A stretch of 64,000 nt of DNA, taken from contig JAJEFA010000009.1 in NCBI GenBank assembly GCA_022820725.1, positions 248,001-312,000 on the forward strand, given 5' to 3'. Both the position numbers and the translations under genes were made by a program. Below the pieces are notes generated by a model. It made no database searches and was not told the DNA's origin. It saw only the letters and a program-made list of their open reading frames with translations. Source of the stretch: Candidatus Binatia bacterium (GTDB taxonomy: Bacteria; Desulfobacterota; Binatia; Bin18). Positions 61,691 through 64,000 of the stretch are shown here, one piece after another (within the stretch, counting starts at the first letter, position 1; each line of letters begins with the position of its first letter).

Positions 61691-62655
61691 ACTTCGCTCC
61701 TCTGGGCTTTGTCTATGATTCGTCGAATCGCCTGGGCACCCGGCCGCTTGGGATGGAAATACGGCATCGGGGCCTTACCCTTTGGAATGGCCCGGATCAC
61801 CGTGGGCAGGAGTTTCGCCAATCCGGCAACATTAGTCAGGCCCTCACTCTCGATCGCCAGCCGGCCTTCGTCCAACCAGCCGCTGCGCTTGACCGAATTC
61901 AGGAAGCTGTCGTAATGCCGCTGCACCTTGGGGTTCTGGGTGCCGGAGCGAATGCCCTGCCGAATCGCCTCGTCACGCACCTCGAAGAGCCGGTCTGTCG
62001 GTTCCAGGCCCAGGGGGCAGTGCCCATTGGCCTCAAAACAGTGCGTACAGTCCCAGACGCCTCCGGGCTCGCTGACGAGCGTGAGGCGCTCGTCGTGCTG
62101 CCCATCACGCGGGTCGAAGACGGCTCGATACGCCTTGGTGAGAGCGGCCGGACCGACAAAGTCCTTGTCAATTTTAATCACCGCACAACCCTCGTCGCAC
62201 AAGCCGCACATGATACAGCTCATGGCCTTGCGGACTTCGGCCAGTTGCTCCTCGGCGACCACGTATTCGCCGTCGGGCTCCGGCCCACGGGGCGTAATCC
62301 AGGGCTGGACCGACTTGATTTTCTTCCAGAGGAAGCTCTCAAGGTCGTACACCAGGTCTTTCAGCACCGGGATATTGCGAATCGGTTCAACGGTCACGAC
62401 GCCATTCTTGACCGTTTTGGCGATTTTCAGGGTACAGCCCAGCCGGCCTTTTTTGTTTATGCGGAGCGCGCAGTCGCCGCACGACCCCCGCTCACACGAG
62501 GCCCGAAACGCCAGGCTGGGGTCCTGCTCATCCCGAATCTGCCTGAGCCCATCCATCACGGTTGCCGAATCCGGCAGGTCTACTTGGTAGGTCGCAAAAT
62601 CCGGTTTGCTCCCGTTTTCAGGGTCGAAACGGTAGACCTTAAATGTTGTTTCCAT
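61687..62655 (-). CDS. sdhB: succinate dehydrogenase/fumarate reductase iron-sulfur subunit
   Basis: 322 aa, longer than the ~240 aa of common SdhB. N-terminal [2Fe-2S] ferredoxin domain with CERGSCGDC and a later Cys. C-terminal cluster domain with CIMCGLCDEGC and CTHCFEANGHCP. The C-terminal ~80 residues are extra and end in a basic tail. Between sdhA and the HdrB-type subunit. Confidence 0.9.
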   Translation of the reverse strand: METTFKVYRFDPENGSKPDFATYQVDLPDSATVMDGLRQIRDEQDPSLAFRASCERGSCGDCALRINKKGRLGCTLKIAKTVKNGVVTVEPIRNIPVLKDLVYDLESFLWKKIKSVQPWITPRGPEPDGEYVVAEEQLAEVRKAMSCIMCGLCDEGCAVIKIDKDFVGPAALTKAYRAVFDPRDGQHDERLTLVSEPGGVWDCTHCFEANGHCPLGLEPTDRLFEVRDEAIRQGIRSGTQNPKVQRHYDSFLNSVKRSGWLDEGRLAIESEGLTNVAGLAKLLPTVIRAIPKGKAPMPYFHPKRPGAQAIRRIIDKAQRSEV

Positions 62656-62696
62656 AGGTCACCCCTCCATTCTCTGCCTTCAGCAATAGATTCCCC

Positions 62697-64000
62697 TCAC
62701 GCCGACTGTCCGGTATTGACCGGACTGGTGGTCAGGACTGGTCCATCGGGTCCGCACGTCACAAGCGAGTGGTACGACCCCTCCGCATCGTTCGTTGCCG
62801 GAAAATCACTTCGATAGTGAACGCCACGGCTTTCCTTTCGTTCCTGAGCCGCAGCCACAATGGCTCCGGCAACGTCGAGCAACGCGCCCAGTTCGTAAAA
62901 GCTGAGCAATTCGTGATTATACATCTTTCCGTGGTGTCGAAGCCCAACCTGGGCATAACGTGCTTGCAAGTCGGCGACGCAGCGGACGGCCTCCCGCAAC
63001 CCGGCCTCATCCCGTACGAGCCCAACGTGCTCGGCCATTGTGCTCGCCAGTGCCCGTTGAATCGTGACTACCGTATCCCCTGACGTCGTCGGGCGGGAGA
63101 AAACCGCCTCCAGTGTTCGTTGAGCGTCTTGCAGGGCCGAGTCGGTAAGCGCCTGGGGAGCGGTGTTCGACGCATGGGCGGCCGCAGCGCTACCGGCCCG
63201 TCGACCAAAGACCACGCTGGCGGTCAGGGCATTGCCAGTCAAGGCGTTGGCACCGTGTACTCCAGGTGATGCACACTCTCCGGCAGCAAACAGCCCGGAA
63301 AGAGCCGTAGCCCCGCTCGTATCGGTCCGGATGCCACCCAGGACACGATGCATGCGCGGCATGACAGGCAGCGGCGCGGTATCCAGACTGATACCGGCCA
63401 TCTCAGTGGCTGCTCGCCCTAAATACAGAAAGCGAGTGCCAATACGCTCCTTACCAAGCGAACGGAAATCAAGCGCCACACCATCTCCAGCGGAAGCGAG
63501 CGAACGGCACAGCGCATCCCGGAGCGGTTGGTCGTTTGCCTGCAGGACAGGCTGTCCGTCCGTGTTGCATAGCACGGCACCTTCGCCCAAGGCGCCTTCG
63601 GAGGCAAAGGCGGCCCGTTCACAAAAACCGAGCGGATGGTATTGCACCATCTCCATATCTCTGAGGCTCAACCCGGCCCTATAGGCCAGGCTCATGCCGT
63701 CGCCGCAGCAGGATTGCGAGGCCGTGCTCGGCGCATAGACACGCCCGGTCCCGCCCGTGGCCAGCACGACCGCGGACGCGCTGAACGCCTCAAGGTTCCC
63801 CGTGCCGAATTCCAGGGCGAGCACTCCGCGACAGCATCCATCCTCAACGGCAAGAGAAGTCGCAAGCCACTCTTCATGGCTGGGAATGTCCTCCCGCATA
63901 CATTGCTCATGGAGCGTGTTGAGGACGGCATGACCGGTCATATCGGCGGAAAACGCCGTGCGTGGGAGAGTATTCCCGCCGAGGGTCCACCGGTCGAGTT
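62697..64000 (-). CDS. sdhA: succinate dehydrogenase/fumarate reductase flavoprotein subunit (partial)
   Basis: The last ~434 residues; the frame is open to the window edge, so the FAD-binding N-terminus is missing. 'VVLATGGTGRVYAPST', 'MVQYHPLGFC', 'LGGIRTDTSG', 'GLFAAGECASPGVHGANALTGNAL' and 'HHGKMYNHELLSFYELGALLDVA' identify the SdhA/FrdA/NadB family. Synteny with sdhB and the HdrB-type subunit points to SdhA. The direction of catalysis in vivo is not known. Confidence 0.85.
   Translation of the reverse strand, partial: LDRWTLGGNTLPRTAFSADMTGHAVLNTLHEQCMREDIPSHEEWLATSLAVEDGCCRGVLALEFGTGNLEAFSASAVVLATGGTGRVYAPSTASQSCCGDGMSLAYRAGLSLRDMEMVQYHPLGFCERAAFASEGALGEGAVLCNTDGQPVLQANDQPLRDALCRSLASAGDGVALDFRSLGKERIGTRFLYLGRAATEMAGISLDTAPLPVMPRMHRVLGGIRTDTSGATALSGLFAAGECASPGVHGANALTGNALTASVVFGRRAGSAAAAHASNTAPQALTDSALQDAQRTLEAVFSRPTTSGDTVVTIQRALASTMAEHVGLVRDEAGLREAVRCVADLQARYAQVGLRHHGKMYNHELLSFYELGALLDVAGAIVAAAQERKESRGVHYRSDFPATNDAEGSYHSLVTCGPDGPVLTTSPVNTGQSA

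Noticed and set aside
61657-62817. A 386-codon plus-strand open frame over sdhB
   Set aside because: It mirrors the SdhB coding frame; SdhB has all cluster cysteines in place.

Overview
The window reads as one chromosomal segment of an uncultured, Gram-negative, deltaproteobacteria-like organism (Desulfobacterota_B/Binatia- or Tectomicrobia-like). This is inferred from gene content: an MCE/MlaD protein, a TPR lipoprotein, a succinate dehydrogenase with an HdrB-type third subunit, several CaiB/BaiF CoA-transferases and luciferase-like monooxygenases, and UGA-containing selenoprotein genes. Coding density is high, base composition is GC-rich, and most starts have a good Shine-Dalgarno.

Layout. 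1-5.6 kb: end of parC, parE, hemerythrin, glyoxalase-family genes, DEAD-box helicase. 5.6-9.9 kb: an accessory patch with two TA-flanked miniature elements, a broken PIN toxin and its antitoxin, a duplicated gene fragment, a UGA-containing PCYCGC gene and an 837-bp element bounded by inverted repeats. 9.9-19.3 kb: mutS-mutL-dus on the minus strand, then acyl-CoA dehydrogenase, fusA and tRNA-Leu(UAA). 19.3-34.2 kb: a monooxygenase, a lipoprotein/TPR pair facing a six-gene minus-strand operon (VWA, zinc-ribbon/FHA, zinc-ribbon/pseudokinase/PP2C, Ser/Thr kinase, glycine-rich membrane/FHA, VWA/FHA), then two cytochromes. 34-38.4 kb: MlaD, a 48-aa zinc ribbon, a tandem pair of CoA-transferases, a VapBC pair and an hsdM relic. 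38.5-45.2 kb: a likely catabolic island with a sodium/solute symporter and its tiny partner, a flavin monooxygenase, a UGSC-family selenoprotein and an amidase. 45.2-52.4 kb: a dnaQ relic, tmRNA-smpB-panC-panB, nagZ, an ATPase and mtnA. 52.5-58.9 kb: a peroxiredoxin-like selenoprotein, a sterol-reductase-like membrane protein, a MetE-like protein, SMP-30, a CoA-transferase and an unknown protein. 59.0-59.4 kb: an unassigned structured RNA with a 14-codon ORF. 59.4-64 kb: holA and the sdh operon, with sdhA running off the edge.

The most interesting content: (1) three genes are each split by one in-frame UGA, placed in a redox motif (UxxC twice, UGSC once) and followed within 13-35 nt by a perfect stem-loop that fits a bacterial SECIS. 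Ordinary gene calling would truncate all three. The PCYCGC case is the least expected. (2) The VWA/FHA/kinase/phosphatase operon looks like a complete phospho-signalling module with no secretion system beside it, and includes a zinc-ribbon/pseudokinase/PP2C fusion. (3) The RNA at 59.19-59.37 kb ends in a branched terminator and has two competing partners for one pairing segment. (4) A repeat family sits at gene 3' ends, and its terminal TAG forms the stop codon of several genes.

No CRISPR array, rRNA, prophage or intact transposase was seen. No selA, selB, selC or selD lies in the window.
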